Source of the DNA: JBBIPZ01 sp037442505 [NCBI: Deltaproteobacteria bacterium]
Lineage (GTDB): Bacteria > CALINM01
Assembly (NCBI GenBank): GCA_037442505.1
Contig: JBBIPZ010000009.1
Location: forward strand, 1-64,000
DNA length: 64,000 bases
Direction: 5' to 3'
The translations under genes and the position numbers were made by a program. Shown here piece after piece: positions 34,487-45,665 of this stretch (the stretch's first letter is position 1; every line of letters starts with the position of its first letter). Below the pieces are notes generated by a model. That model saw only the letters and a program-made list of their open reading frames with translations. It was not told where the DNA came from and did no database searches.

Positions 34487-36096
34487 TGAGAACAACTATA
34501 TTTTTTTTATGTTTTGTAATGTTTTTTGCATGTAAGGCTGACAAGCCTGTATCTGTATCTAATAAATCGGGAAATTTAAAGCCCGACTATGGTGATATGT
34601 TGATAGAAGGAAGCATTGGAGATGCCAGCAATCTAATTCCATTTCTTGCCTCTGATAGTGCCTCTCATCAGGTAGCTGACCTTGTTTATAATGGGCTTGT
34701 TAAATATGATGAAAATTTGAGAATCGTAGGAGACTTAGCAGAGTCTTTCACTGTTTCAAAAGATGGAATGAAGATAGTGTTTAAGTTAAGAAAAGGCGTA
34801 AAATGGCATGATGGGAAGGAATTAACTGCTGATGATTGTGAATTTACCTATAAATTAATAACAAACCCGGAAACGCCAACACCTTATTCAGGCGACTTTG
34901 TTATGGTAAAAAATGCTTATGCAAAAGACAAATATACATTTGTAGTGGAATATAAAGAACCCTTTGCGCCTGCTATTTCAAGTTGGGGTGTATCAATTGT
35001 TCCAAAGCATCTGCTCGAAGGTCAAGACGTTACAAAATCTCCACTACAAAGAAGTCCAATAGGAACAGGACCTTTTATTTTTAAGAGCTGGCAGCAGGGA
35101 GAAAAGATTGAGCTTAAATACAATGATGAATATTTTGAGGGAAGACCTTATCTTAATGGTGTTGTATTTAGAGTTATACCAGATATGGCAACAATGTTTT
35201 TGGAACTAAAATCTGAAAATGTTGATTTTTCTGCATTGACACCAGTTCAATATGAAAGACAAGCAAATACAAAAAAGATAACGGAAAAGTTTAACAAATA
35301 TAAGTATTTAGCCTTTGCTTACACCTATTTTGGTTTTAATCTAAAAAAGGATTTGTTCAAAGATGTTAGGGTTAGAAAGGCAATTGCTTATGCAATTGAT
35401 AAAAAAGAGATTATTAAAGGTGTTTTGTTAGGATTGGGAGAGGAAGCAACAGGTCCGTATAAGCCTGATATGGAATGGTATAACGGAAATGTTGAAAGAT
35501 ATGAGTTTAATCCCGAATATGCGAAAAAGTTACTTGCAGAGGCAGGTTATGAAGACAGAGATGGCGATGGAGTTTTAGAAAAAAACGGAAAACCATTAAG
35601 GTTTACTGTGTTAACAAATCAGGGCAACGATGCAAGAATTAAAACAGCAGAAATAATTCAAAGAAGGCTTAAAAATGTCGGCATTGATATGAAAATATTG
35701 GTTCTGGAATGGGCGGCGTTTATCAAGGAATTTGTGAGCAAAAGACGTTTTGATGCCTTAATTTTAGGATGGACAATACCACAGGATCCCGATTTGTTTG
35801 ACATCTGGCATTCATCTAAAATGGATGCAAGAGGCTTGAATCACTATAGCTATTCAAATCCAGAGGTGGATAGACTTTTGGAGTTAGGCAGAAAAACAGT
35901 TGATAAAGAAAAAAGAAGAAAAATTTATTTTAAAGTTCAAGAAATATTAGCTGATGATGTGCCGTGTGTGTTTTTATATGTACCTTATGCATTACCTGTT
36001 GTACATAAAAGATTTAGAGGTGTGTCGCCAATGCCAGCTGGTATAGCATATAATAAGTATAAATGGGGAGTGCCCAGGATTGAACAAAAGTATTAG
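34486..36096 (+). CDS. Peptide/nickel-type ABC transporter substrate-binding lipoprotein
   Basis: A 536-residue SBP_bac_5 (DppA/OppA/NikA) family binding protein, lipid-anchored at Cys16 (MFFAC). Family stretches seen are GDASNLIPFLASDSASHQVADLVYNGL, split here as GDASNLIPFLASD and VADLVYNGL, plus LRKGVKWHDGKELTADD and YFGFNLKKDLFKDVRVRKAIAYAID broken as RVRKAIAYAID. It captures oligopeptides, nickel complexes or similar ligands; the specificity is not readable. The ATG shares a base with the previous stop. The two permeases follow at once. Confidence 0.93.
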   Translation: MRTTIFFLCFVMFFACKADKPVSVSNKSGNLKPDYGDMLIEGSIGDASNLIPFLASDSASHQVADLVYNGLVKYDENLRIVGDLAESFTVSKDGMKIVFKLRKGVKWHDGKELTADDCEFTYKLITNPETPTPYSGDFVMVKNAYAKDKYTFVVEYKEPFAPAISSWGVSIVPKHLLEGQDVTKSPLQRSPIGTGPFIFKSWQQGEKIELKYNDEYFEGRPYLNGVVFRVIPDMATMFLELKSENVDFSALTPVQYERQANTKKITEKFNKYKYLAFAYTYFGFNLKKDLFKDVRVRKAIAYAIDKKEIIKGVLLGLGEEATGPYKPDMEWYNGNVERYEFNPEYAKKLLAEAGYEDRDGDGVLEKNGKPLRFTVLTNQGNDARIKTAEIIQRRLKNVGIDMKILVLEWAAFIKEFVSKRRFDALILGWTIPQDPDLFDIWHSSKMDARGLNHYSYSNPEVDRLLELGRKTVDKEKRRKIYFKVQEILADDVPCVFLYVPYALPVVHKRFRGVSPMPAGIAYNKYKWGVPRIEQKY

Positions 36097-36111
36097 TGTT
36101 GAGGTAAAGTA

Positions 36112-37086
36112 ATGTTTTACTATCTTTCAAGACGTATAATAGCAATGATCCCTGTGCTTTTTGGCATCACATTAATCTCGTTTTTCATTATAAATTTAGC
36201 ACCGGGCGAGCCTACAGATATGCAGGTAGAGTTGAATCCTCGTATCACACCTGAAATAATAGAGAAGTTAAGAAAACATTACGACTTAGATAAACCTATT
36301 CACGTAAGGTATATAAAATGGCTTAAAAATCTTGCTACTCTTGATTTTGGTAAATCTTTAACACCCGATGGCAGAAATGTGATGGATAAAATTAAAGAAA
36401 GAATACCATTAACAATAACCATCAATCTTATTTCTATGTTCATAATAATCATCTTTTCGATACCACTTGGGGTGTTTGTTAGTACCCACAGAGGTACAAT
36501 TAGAGAACGACTAACGACAATGCTGTCGTTCTTTTTCTACTCAATCCCAAGCTTCTGGCTTGCAATAGTACTTATAATGGTTTTTGGTGTCTATTTAGGT
36601 TGGCTGCCTGTCTCTGGGCTAAAATCGTTGCATTATGGCAGTTTAAGCAGTGTGCAAAAATTTTTCGATCTGGCAAAACATCTTTTACTTCCGATATTAG
36701 TTGCCTCTGTGGGTGGGATAGCGGCATTTTCAAGATATGTATCCTCAAATTTTGACGATGTAATTAAGCAGGAGTATATTCTTCTTGCTCGAGCAAAGGG
36801 GATTCCTGAGCGTGTTATTTTAAAAAAACATGCCTTAAAAAATGCGCTTATTCCAGTAATAACAATTTTAGGCTTATCTGTTCCTGGTTTGATTAGCGGG
36901 AGTGTAATTTTTGAGTCTATCTTTGCGTTACCGGGTATGGGGCAGTTGTTATACCAGTCTGTTATGGCAAGGGATTATCCAACCATAATGGGCATGCTTG
37001 TTATTACATCTTTCTTGACACTTATTGGAAATTTGCTTGCTGATATAGGTTATATGATAGCAGATCCGAGGATTAAGTATCGATGA
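36112..37086 (+). CDS. ABC transporter permease, DppB/OppB family
   Basis: A 324-residue inner-membrane permease with six predicted helices. The N-terminal RRIIAMIPVLFGITLISFF and the cytoplasmic ATPase-contact loop ARAKGIPERVILKKHALKNA are family hallmarks, and GSVIFESIFALPGMGQLLYQ completes the pattern. It pairs with the DppC-type permease, which overlaps its end by 4 bases. No ATPase genes follow, so the pump must borrow them from elsewhere in the genome. Confidence 0.94.
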   Translation: MFYYLSRRIIAMIPVLFGITLISFFIINLAPGEPTDMQVELNPRITPEIIEKLRKHYDLDKPIHVRYIKWLKNLATLDFGKSLTPDGRNVMDKIKERIPLTITINLISMFIIIIFSIPLGVFVSTHRGTIRERLTTMLSFFFYSIPSFWLAIVLIMVFGVYLGWLPVSGLKSLHYGSLSSVQKFFDLAKHLLLPILVASVGGIAAFSRYVSSNFDDVIKQEYILLARAKGIPERVILKKHALKNALIPVITILGLSVPGLISGSVIFESIFALPGMGQLLYQSVMARDYPTIMGMLVITSFLTLIGNLLADIGYMIADPRIKYR

Positions 37087-37928
37087 GAGAGACTTTTTTT
37101 CAACAAGTTTTAAAGCGATTTAATGCAAGGAAAAGCTCTGTAATTTCATTGTTTATTATAATATCTTTGATACTTTTATCTTTTGCAGGTCCTATTTTTT
37201 TACCTTACTCACCTGATGAAATTAATGTTGATGCGATACTTTTGCCGCCTTCAACCTTACACTGGTTTGGTACTGATGCATTGGGTAGAGACGTATTCAC
37301 TCGTATAGTTTATGGAGGTAGAATTTCTTTGCTGGTAGGATTTGTTGCAGAGGGCATTGCAGTAATTATAGGGCTGATCTTGGGAAGTATTAGTGGCTAT
37401 TATGGTGGAAAAGTTGATAGTGTGATTATGCGTTTTGCCGATATTATGCTATGTTTCCCTACATTTTTCTTAATTCTTTCTGTTATAACATTTCTTGAAC
37501 CAAATATCTGGAACATAATGATAGTTATAGGGTTGACTGGCTGGATGCAGATTGCAAGGCTTGTAAGAGGAGAGTTTTTAACCCTGAGGGAAAGAGAATT
37601 TGTGTTATATGAAAAGGTGCTTGGTAGTAGCAACTTTTACATTATTTTCAAGCATATACTTCCAAACGCACTCAATCCTGTAATTGTTTCAGCTGCGTTT
37701 GGCATTGCTGGTGCTATCCTTACTGAGAGTGCTTTAAGTTTTTTAGGCTTAGGCGTGCAACCACCTATTCCAAGTTGGGGTAATATTTTGACTTCTGGTA
37801 AAGATATGATGGAAGCAGCATGGTGGCTTTCTGTTTTTCCAGGTTTATTTATTTTTGTCTCTATTTTGTGTTACAATCTAGTTGGCGAGGGATTAAAAGA
37901 AGCTCTAAATCCCAAATACTACAAGTAA
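37083..37928 (+). CDS. ABC transporter permease, DppC/OppC family
   Basis: A 281-residue second permease of the importer, with five or six helices. It has the family's periplasmic HWFGTDALGRDVFTRIVYG, the ATPase-contact loop EKVLGSSNFYIIFKHILPNA and the C-terminal ESALSFLGLGVQPPIPSWG. It overlaps the DppB-type gene by 4 bases, showing tight coupling. The next gene, 13 bp on, is a DUF89 protein and not the expected DppD/DppF ATPases. Confidence 0.94.
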   Translation: MRETFFQQVLKRFNARKSSVISLFIIISLILLSFAGPIFLPYSPDEINVDAILLPPSTLHWFGTDALGRDVFTRIVYGGRISLLVGFVAEGIAVIIGLILGSISGYYGGKVDSVIMRFADIMLCFPTFFLILSVITFLEPNIWNIMIVIGLTGWMQIARLVRGEFLTLREREFVLYEKVLGSSNFYIIFKHILPNALNPVIVSAAFGIAGAILTESALSFLGLGVQPPIPSWGNILTSGKDMMEAAWWLSVFPGLFIFVSILCYNLVGEGLKEALNPKYYK

Positions 37929-37941
37929 TCAGGAGGAAGAA

Positions 37942-38799
37942 ATGAAGTTAATGCCTCAATGTATTCCGTGTTTTTATAAACAGGCTTCCATCGTTGCTAA
38001 TATGCTTAATGTTGATGATTCCACAAAGATAAAGCTTTTTAAAGGTATCTCAAAGGTGTTATCAGATGTTATAGATGAAAACTCCTCACCTGCGAAGATT
38101 GCTACTCCAATACACAACTTTGTAAGAGAGTTTTTAGGTGTTGCTGATCCTTTTGAAGATGTTAAAAAACTCTCTAACGATAAAATGCTCTCGATGTATG
38201 ATAGTTTTAAAAAGATTATTATCAGCTCTCCTGAGCCTTTAAAAATGGCGGCCACATTTGCGATTATCGGAAATTTGATAGATTATAGTCTTTTTGAGAA
38301 TGTTAATTTAGAAACTATACAGGAAAAGATAAAAGGATTTAAGCCGGCAATATTTGACTTTGACCAGTTTAGTGAAGCGATATCAAAGTCAGAACGGGTG
38401 TTGTATATAACTGATAATGCTGGAGAAGTTGTTTTTGATAAGCTGCTTATTGAAGAACTTTTCAAGATGAAAAAGAAGATAATCGTTGTGGCAAAAGAAA
38501 AACCCATACTTAACGATGCCACCGTTGCTGATGTAAATTATGTTAGTATTTCAAAGTTTGGTAAAGTTTTCGGAACTGGTAACAGTGAAGTTGGCACAAT
38601 CTATCCTTCAAAAAATGAAGTTTTAAATAAGGCATTTAAAACGGCTCAGGTTATAATATCGAAAGGGCAGGCAAACTTTGAGACGTTGGTTGATACTGAC
38701 GGACCAATATATTTCCTTTTTGTTGTGAAATGTAAGGCAGTAGCTGACTATTTGAATGTGTCAGAAGGTGCACCAATTTTGTTGAAAAATAAAAAATAA
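37942..38799 (+). CDS. DUF89 (damage-control phosphatase family) protein
   Basis: A 285-residue member of the DUF89/ARMT1-like family, metal-dependent phosphatases proposed to clear damaged sugar phosphates and similar side products. The N-terminal CIPC (Cys7, Cys10) is typical of the prokaryotic subfamily with extra cysteines. The key active-site stretch YITDNAGEVVFDKLLIEEL, given here as TDNAGEVVFDKL, holds the metal-binding Asp and Asn, and GQANFETL is the late family motif. A GGAGG site precedes the ATG. Its place before apgM and manC is compatible with a sugar-phosphate role. Confidence 0.87.
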   Translation: MKLMPQCIPCFYKQASIVANMLNVDDSTKIKLFKGISKVLSDVIDENSSPAKIATPIHNFVREFLGVADPFEDVKKLSNDKMLSMYDSFKKIIISSPEPLKMAATFAIIGNLIDYSLFENVNLETIQEKIKGFKPAIFDFDQFSEAISKSERVLYITDNAGEVVFDKLLIEELFKMKKKIIVVAKEKPILNDATVADVNYVSISKFGKVFGTGNSEVGTIYPSKNEVLNKAFKTAQVIISKGQANFETLVDTDGPIYFLFVVKCKAVADYLNVSEGAPILLKNKK

Positions 38800-38834
38800 T
38801 TTTGCCGTTAAAATTACTTTTTTAAGAGGAAAGT

Positions 38835-40037
38835 ATGAAATATGTTGTTGTGATTGCTGATGGGATGGCAGATTATCCAGTGGAAGAACTCAATGGAAAA
38901 ACACCTTTGGATGTGGTACCTAAACCTACTATTGACAATTTAGCTTCCAACGCCCTTTGTGGAATTGTAAAAACAGTGCCGCAAAATATGCCTCCTGGTA
39001 GTGATGTCGCCAATTTAAGTATTTTTGGCTATGACCCAACAAGGGTTTTTTCAGGTAGAGCTCCTCTGGAAGCTGCAAGTATGGGCGTAGAAATGGAGCT
39101 TGGTGATGTTGCATTTCGGTGCAATCTTGTCACATTAAGAAAAAATGGTGGCAAAACAGTAATGGATGATTACAGTGCGGGACACATCACTACTGCCGAG
39201 GCTGAGCCATATATAAAACTTCTTAATGAAAAGATTGGCGAAAAGGATATTGTATTTTACAGAGGTGTTAGTTACAGGCACCTTATGTTGTGGAAAAACG
39301 GAAAATTTGATATGAAACTGACTCCACCACACGATATTCCAGATAAAGATGTATCTCAATTCATGCCGAAAGGAGACGGTGCTGATTTCATTACTCACTT
39401 GATGTTGGAATCGCAAAAAATATTTAAAGATTGTGAAATCAATAAGGCAAGGAAATCTTCAGGTAAAAGGGAAGTAAGCTCTATATGGTTATGGGGACAT
39501 GGCAAAAAGCCCAGTATGCCAACCTTCATAGAAAAATTTAGCTTAAATGGTGCTGTTATATCCGCAGTTGATTTAATTTTTGGCATTGGTGCGCTGGCAG
39601 GTTTGAAAATGATAAAGGTACAAGGGGCTACGGGATATATCGATACGAACTTTGAAGGAAAGGCTAATGCTGCCATCGAGGCACTTAGAAGCAACGATAT
39701 ATGCTTTGTACATATTGAGGCTTGTGACGAGGCATCTCATGAAGGTAGTTTAGAGAAGAAGAAGGCAGGAATTCAGGCTATTGATAACAGATTTTTGAAA
39801 ACTTTGCTAAAAGGGTTGGAACAGTATGACGAATATCGATTATTGTTTTGTATCGATCATCCTACTCCAGTCAAATTGAAAACTCACGTTTCTGATCCTG
39901 TGCCATTTTTTATTTATGACAACAAGAGAAAATACAAAGGAGTGGAGAATTTTTCCGAAAAATCATGTAAAAACGCTAACTTTTTTATAGAGGAAGGTTA
40001 CAAGCTTATAAATATTTTGTTCAATGGAGATATCTAA
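38835..40037 (+). CDS. apgM: Cofactor-independent phosphoglycerate mutase (ApgM type)
   Basis: Interconverts 3- and 2-phosphoglycerate in glycolysis and gluconeogenesis, without 2,3-bisphosphoglycerate. The 400-residue protein belongs to the archaeal-type alkaline-phosphatase-like branch: N-terminal VIADGMADYP with the metal Asp, PPGSDVANLSIFGYDP containing the catalytic Ser, FVHIEACDEASHEGS and LFCIDHPTPVKLKTH with the late metal ligands. In anaerobes with this gene it often replaces GpmI. An AAGAGGAAAG site precedes the ATG. The 3' end overlaps a spurious early start of manC. Confidence 0.94.
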   Translation: MKYVVVIADGMADYPVEELNGKTPLDVVPKPTIDNLASNALCGIVKTVPQNMPPGSDVANLSIFGYDPTRVFSGRAPLEAASMGVEMELGDVAFRCNLVTLRKNGGKTVMDDYSAGHITTAEAEPYIKLLNEKIGEKDIVFYRGVSYRHLMLWKNGKFDMKLTPPHDIPDKDVSQFMPKGDGADFITHLMLESQKIFKDCEINKARKSSGKREVSSIWLWGHGKKPSMPTFIEKFSLNGAVISAVDLIFGIGALAGLKMIKVQGATGYIDTNFEGKANAAIEALRSNDICFVHIEACDEASHEGSLEKKKAGIQAIDNRFLKTLLKGLEQYDEYRLLFCIDHPTPVKLKTHVSDPVPFFIYDNKRKYKGVENFSEKSCKNANFFIEEGYKLINILFNGDI

Positions 40038-40038
40038 A

Positions 40039-41433
40039 ATGGAAAAACTTAAAATTTTTATTCTTGCTGGTGGTAAAGGAACAAGACTCTGGCCGTTAAG
40101 TAGAGAAAACTTTCCAAAACAGTTTATAAATTTTTTCGGAGATACATCTCTTTATGAGCAGACGCTTTTTAGAGCTATGAAGTTGGCAGCACCAGAAAAT
40201 ATATTTGTTATTTCTTCTAAAGATTACCAGGATGTTATAAAGGGATATACTGTCTCTGTCAGTGAAAAAATAGCAAAAAATTTAATAATAGAACCTGAAG
40301 GAAAAAATACCCTTCCAGCAACGTTATTGGGTTGTTTCAAACTGAAAGCAGATGATGTTTTTCTTGTAATGCCTTCTGACCATTTTATATCAGATGATGA
40401 CAAGTTTATAAATGCTGTTGAGGCTGCTGTTAAACTTGCAAAAAGGGGTGGTTTCGTAACGTTTGGTATAAAACCAACTAAACCTGAGACTGGTTTTGGC
40501 TATATTGAAGTTGCTGAAAAGTCTAAGGTTTTTTTTAAAGTAAAAAATTTTGTTGAAAAACCAGATTTAGAAAGAGCTAAACAATATGTAGAAAAAGGAA
40601 ACTACTACTGGAATTCAGGCATCTTCGTCTTTAACTGCAAGGGGTTTTTAACAGCTACGAAAAAATATGAACCCACGATTTATAAGCTTTTTGGTAAAGG
40701 TGAGCAACATTATCTTTCTAATTACGCAAATATTAAATCTCAATCGCTTGATTACGGTATTATGGAGAACATTGATAAAAAATCAGTTTTTATGGTACCA
40801 GCAACATTTCAGTGGAGTGATCTGGGCAGTTTTGAAGCAATATATCAGGCTGCAAAAAAAGATGCTTTGGGAACAGCCAAAATGGGGGGTGCTGATGTTG
40901 TTGCTTTAGATAGTAAAAACAACCTTGTTTACAACGATGATAAACTTCTTGTAACAATTGGAGTTGAAGATATTGTTTATATTGATACAGAGGATGCTAT
41001 CTTGATTATGAAAAAAGGCATGGGAGAAAAATTGAAAGAGGTAAACAAGTTGCTTAAGGAAAAAAACAGGGCTGAAGTTAATTATAATAAAACAGGTTAT
41101 CGTCCATGGGGATCTTACACTGTAATTTTGAAGGGAGATAGGTATAAAATTAAAAAGATAGTAGTTAATCCTTTAGCGGCACTGAGTCTTCAAATGCACC
41201 ATCATAGAAGCGAACACTGGATTGTTATTAAAGGCACTGCAAAGGTAACAGTTGGCGACAAAACAGTTTTTGTCCACGAAAATGAAAGTATTTACATACC
41301 AAAGTCCACATTACACAGACTTGAAAATCCAGGAAAACTTGACCTTGAAATCATTGAGGTTCAGAATGGGGAATATTTAGAAGAAGACGATATTGTGCGT
41401 TTTGAGGATGCTTATGGAAGAACTAAAAATTAA
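40039..41433 (+). CDS. manC: Mannose-1-phosphate guanylyltransferase / mannose-6-phosphate isomerase
   Basis: Two-domain enzyme supplying GDP-mannose for surface polysaccharide. The 464-residue protein starts with the nucleotidyltransferase motif LAGGKGTRLWPLSR and has FVEKPDLERA, WNSGIFVF and FQWSDLGS in the first 340 residues, then a cupin isomerase domain with the zinc-binding HHHRSEHW and GTAKVTVG. I start at ATG 40039 because the ATG at 40024 lies inside apgM and the GGAG there serves the later codon. Last gene of the mobA-to-manC run. GDP-mannose could feed the DUF2723 membrane enzyme or LPS. Confidence 0.95.
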   Translation: MEKLKIFILAGGKGTRLWPLSRENFPKQFINFFGDTSLYEQTLFRAMKLAAPENIFVISSKDYQDVIKGYTVSVSEKIAKNLIIEPEGKNTLPATLLGCFKLKADDVFLVMPSDHFISDDDKFINAVEAAVKLAKRGGFVTFGIKPTKPETGFGYIEVAEKSKVFFKVKNFVEKPDLERAKQYVEKGNYYWNSGIFVFNCKGFLTATKKYEPTIYKLFGKGEQHYLSNYANIKSQSLDYGIMENIDKKSVFMVPATFQWSDLGSFEAIYQAAKKDALGTAKMGGADVVALDSKNNLVYNDDKLLVTIGVEDIVYIDTEDAILIMKKGMGEKLKEVNKLLKEKNRAEVNYNKTGYRPWGSYTVILKGDRYKIKKIVVNPLAALSLQMHHHRSEHWIVIKGTAKVTVGDKTVFVHENESIYIPKSTLHRLENPGKLDLEIIEVQNGEYLEEDDIVRFEDAYGRTKN

Positions 41434-41526
41434 GTTTGATAATAAGCATTAGTCCGAAAAGTATTGAAAAAAAAATATTAATAAAATATCATATTTCAGC
41501 TAACCTTAAACTAAAGGAGTCGAAGA

Positions 41527-42705
41527 ATGAAAACAAAAAAAAGGTTTCTATTCACATCAGAATCCGTCACAGAGGGGCATCCAGATAAAGTTGCTGATCA
41601 GATTTCTGACGCTATACTTGATGCGATGTTGGCTCAAGACCCATCTTCACGAGTTGCCTGTGAGACGCTTGTTACAACTGGTTTAGCTTTCGTTGCAGGA
41701 GAGATAACTACCAATGCAAATGTGGCGATACCTGATTTAGTCAGGCAAACAATACGTGAGATAGGCTATACAGAGCCTGAATTAGGCTTTGATGCGGATA
41801 ACTGTGCTGTTATTACTTCTATTGATAAACAATCCCCAGATATCTCTCAGGGCGTTACAGAAGGGGAGGGTTTGTATAAAGACCAGGGTGCAGGAGATCA
41901 GGGGCTAATGTTTGGATATGCCACAAACGAAACGGTTGAGTTAATGCCCATGCCCATCTATCTTGCACACAAGCTGGCTTTAAGACTGGCTGAAGTTAGA
42001 AAGAAAAAGATATTAGATTTTGTTAAGCCTGACGGTAAATCACAGGTAACTATTGAGTATGTTGATAACGTTCCAGTCAGAGTTGAGGCTGTAGTGATTT
42101 CAACCCAGCATTCCCCAAAGGTTACCTATAAGCAAATAAAAGAGGCTATTATTGAAGAGGTTATTAAAAAAGTCATACCAGAAGACATGCTTGACAAAAA
42201 AACAAAGTTCTTTGTTAACCCAACAGGCAGGTTTGTAGTTGGTGGGCCCAAGGGTGACACGGGTCTTACCGGTAGAAAAATTATAGTTGATACATATGGT
42301 GGAGTAGGTAGCCATGGTGGTGGTGCCTTTTCTGGTAAGGACCCTTCAAAAGTGGATAGAACCGCTTCCTACATGGCTCGCCATGTAGCAAAAAATATCG
42401 TTGCATCTGGTATTGCCAAAAGGTGTGAACTACAGGTTGCATATGCCATTGGTGTGGCTGAGCCTGTTTCGATCATGGTTGATACGTTTGGAACAGGTAT
42501 TATACCTGATGTTGAAATCGAAAAGGTCATAAGAAATGTTTTTGACTTTAGACCAAAGGCGATGATTGAGTATCTTAACCTTAATAGACCTATCTTCAGG
42601 AAAACTGCCGCATACGGACATTTTGGCAGGAACCTACCTGAATTTACATGGGAAAAGGTTAACAAGGCAAAGGAAATTAAAAAATTAGCGGAAAAGAAAG
42701 GATAA
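41527..42705 (+). CDS. metK: S-adenosylmethionine synthetase
   Basis: Makes SAM from ATP and methionine. The 392-residue protein has the standard motifs: [20 protein letters not shown] at the N-terminus, [12 protein letters not shown], the P-loop-like [16 protein letters not shown] (given here in part) and ARHVAKN. Length is normal. An AAAGGAGT ribosome site lies before ATG 41527; I see no SAM riboswitch in the 93-bp gap upstream. The next gene, ahcY, recycles the product of SAM-dependent methylation, so the pair forms a methyl cycle unit closed by a terminator. Confidence 0.98.
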   Translation: MKTKKRFLFTSESVTEGHPDKVADQISDAILDAMLAQDPSSRVACETLVTTGLAFVAGEITTNANVAIPDLVRQTIREIGYTEPELGFDADNCAVITSIDKQSPDISQGVTEGEGLYKDQGAGDQGLMFGYATNETVELMPMPIYLAHKLALRLAEVRKKKILDFVKPDGKSQVTIEYVDNVPVRVEAVVISTQHSPKVTYKQIKEAIIEEVIKKVIPEDMLDKKTKFFVNPTGRFVVGGPKGDTGLTGRKIIVDTYGGVGSHGGGAFSGKDPSKVDRTASYMARHVAKNIVASGIAKRCELQVAYAIGVAEPVSIMVDTFGTGIIPDVEIEKVIRNVFDFRPKAMIEYLNLNRPIFRKTAAYGHFGRNLPEFTWEKVNKAKEIKKLAEKKG

Positions 42706-43983
<1,278 letters not shown>

Positions 43984-44045
43984 ATTCTGTGTAGTTATTT
44001 TTGCACATACGATTTGTAAACATTTTAACTAAACACGATAGCTTA

Positions 44046-44080
44046 TCGCAACTTTCGGACAAAAAGTTGCGATTTTATTT
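44046..44080 (+). terminator. Rho-independent terminator after metK-ahcY
   Basis: Perfect 10-base arms TCGCAACTTT (44046-44055) and AAAGTTGCGA (44063-44072) with a 7-base loop, followed by TTTTATTT. It separates ahcY from gltX. Confidence 0.85.
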
Positions 44081-44097
44081 ATTAATGGGAGGATTTG

Positions 44098-45498
44098 ATG
44101 GTTAGAACACGTTTCGCACCAAGCCCAACAGGTTACTTACATATTGGTGGTGCCAGAACTGCACTTTTTAACTGGTTGTATGCTCGAAATAAAGGTGGTA
44201 AATTCATTTTGAGAATAGAAGACACGGATTTAGAACGTTCGACAGAGGCTTCTGTTAACGCCATTCTTGATGGTATGAAATGGTTAGGGCTGGATTGGGA
44301 TGAGGGACCTTTCTTCCAAACACAAAGAATGCAAAGATATCAATATTTTGCTAACAAGTTGTTAGAGGAGGGAAAGGCTTACTACTGTTACTGCACACCG
44401 GAAGAACTTCATGAAAGAAGAGAAAAAGCTTTAAAGGAGGGTAAAAAACCTACTTACGATAGACGGTGTCGGAACTTAAAAGAACCAGTTGCTGGCAGAA
44501 AGCCTGTTATCAGATTTAAAGCACCGCATGATGGTGAAACTGTAGTGAAAGATATTATAAAAGGTATGGTTGTGTTTAAAAACGAAGAGTTAGATGATCT
44601 GGTTATAGTTCGTTCTGATGGTGTTCCCACATATAACTTTGCTGTTGTGATTGACGATGTGGATATGAATATCACTCATATCATTAGGGGCGATGATCAC
44701 TTAAATAACACCCCAAGACAGATACAGATTTATAAAGCTTTAAATTTTGAGCTACCTGTTTTTGCACATGTTCCAATGATACTTGGCAGCGATAAAACAA
44801 GACTTTCTAAGCGGCATGGTGCTACTTCTGTTATGGCTTATAAGGAAATGGGGTATTTAAACAAGGCACTTGTTAACTATCTGGTAAGGCTCGGCTGGTC
44901 TTGTGGGGATGAAGAGATATTTAGCATAAACGAAATGATACAGAAGTTTAACATAGAGAATATCGGCAAATCAGCCGCAGTATTTAATCCAGAAAAGCTT
45001 CTCTGGTTAAATGCCCATTATATTAAACAAACTCCAACAGAAGAACTTGCAATGCTTGCAAAAGATTTTTTTGAAAAAAAGGGTTATAGCATTACGGAAA
45101 AAAGTAAGTTTGAAAGAATTGTTGAGTCACTAAAACCTCGTTGTAGAACTCTATTAGAATTTACTGAAATGGGCAGCGTATATTTTGAGAACGAATTTGA
45201 TTATGATGTTGCAAGTGTAAATAAATTTTTTGCAGATAAAGATGATTCGATACTCAGTTTAATCAAAACTGCACTGGAGAATACAGCTTTGCTTGATGAA
45301 AAAAAATTTGAAGATATGGTAAAAGGTATAGCTGCACAAAAAAATGTTAAAGTAGTGACGGTAGCACAGCAGCTAAGAATTGCATTGTCTGGTAAGACTG
45401 TCAGTCCCGGACTTTTTGATATCATTGACGTAATAGGTAAAGAAAAAACCTTATACAGGTTGCAAAGGGCAATAGATTTTATAACTAAAAAAGCTTGA
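44098..45498 (+). CDS. gltX: Glutamyl-tRNA synthetase
   Basis: Charges tRNA-Glu (in many bacteria also tRNA-Gln, for later amidation; here not decidable). The 466-residue class I enzyme begins VRTRFAPSPTGYLHIGGART, with HIGG as the HIGH motif, and has the KRLSKRHG-type loop TRLSKRHGA. The C-terminal anticodon-binding part is all-helical as in bacterial GluRS. GGGAGG lies ahead of ATG 44098; the TTG at 44095 is a less likely start. The stop codon TGA (45496-45498) lies inside the -35 box of the tRNA-Ser promoter. Confidence 0.96.
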   Translation: MVRTRFAPSPTGYLHIGGARTALFNWLYARNKGGKFILRIEDTDLERSTEASVNAILDGMKWLGLDWDEGPFFQTQRMQRYQYFANKLLEEGKAYYCYCTPEELHERREKALKEGKKPTYDRRCRNLKEPVAGRKPVIRFKAPHDGETVVKDIIKGMVVFKNEELDDLVIVRSDGVPTYNFAVVIDDVDMNITHIIRGDDHLNNTPRQIQIYKALNFELPVFAHVPMILGSDKTRLSKRHGATSVMAYKEMGYLNKALVNYLVRLGWSCGDEEIFSINEMIQKFNIENIGKSAAVFNPEKLLWLNAHYIKQTPTEELAMLAKDFFEKKGYSITEKSKFERIVESLKPRCRTLLEFTEMGSVYFENEFDYDVASVNKFFADKDDSILSLIKTALENTALLDEKKFEDMVKGIAAQKNVKVVTVAQQLRIALSGKTVSPGLFDIIDVIGKEKTLYRLQRAIDFITKKA

Positions 45499-45523
45499 TA
45501 AAAAAAATGTTAAAAAGTAAAAT
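45495..45523 (+). promoter_or_regulatory. Promoter of tRNA-Ser and SRP RNA
   Basis: TTGATA (45495-45500), 17-base spacer, TAAAAT (45518-45523), ending 28 bases upstream of the tRNA. Its -35 overlaps the gltX stop codon. Confidence 0.65.
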
Positions 45524-45551
45524 ATTAAACTCTAAGTTAAATGGTGTTTTT

Positions 45552-45641
45552 GGAGAGGTGTCCGAGCGGCTGAAGGAGCACGATTGGAAATCGTGTGTAC
45601 CCCTTAAAAGGGTACCGAGGGTTCAAATCCCTCCCTCTCCG
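45552..45641 (+). tRNA. tRNA-Ser (anticodon GGA)
   Basis: A 90-nt class II tRNA. The acceptor stem GGAGAGG pairs with CCTCTCC, the anticodon stem CACGATT...AATCGTG (TTGGAAA loop) presents GGA, the long variable arm GTACCCCTT-AAAAGGGTAC forms its own hairpin, and the T arm GAGGG-TTCAAAT-CCCTC is intact. No CCA is encoded after the discriminator G. It reads UCC/UCU serine codons. Confidence 0.97.
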
Positions 45642-45665
45642 TTAGTATTTTGGAGGCTTAAAAAA

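Noticed and set aside
41434-41526. SAM riboswitch ahead of metK
   Set aside because: Only 93 bp of AT-rich sequence; no paired helices or conserved SAM-riboswitch core could be found.
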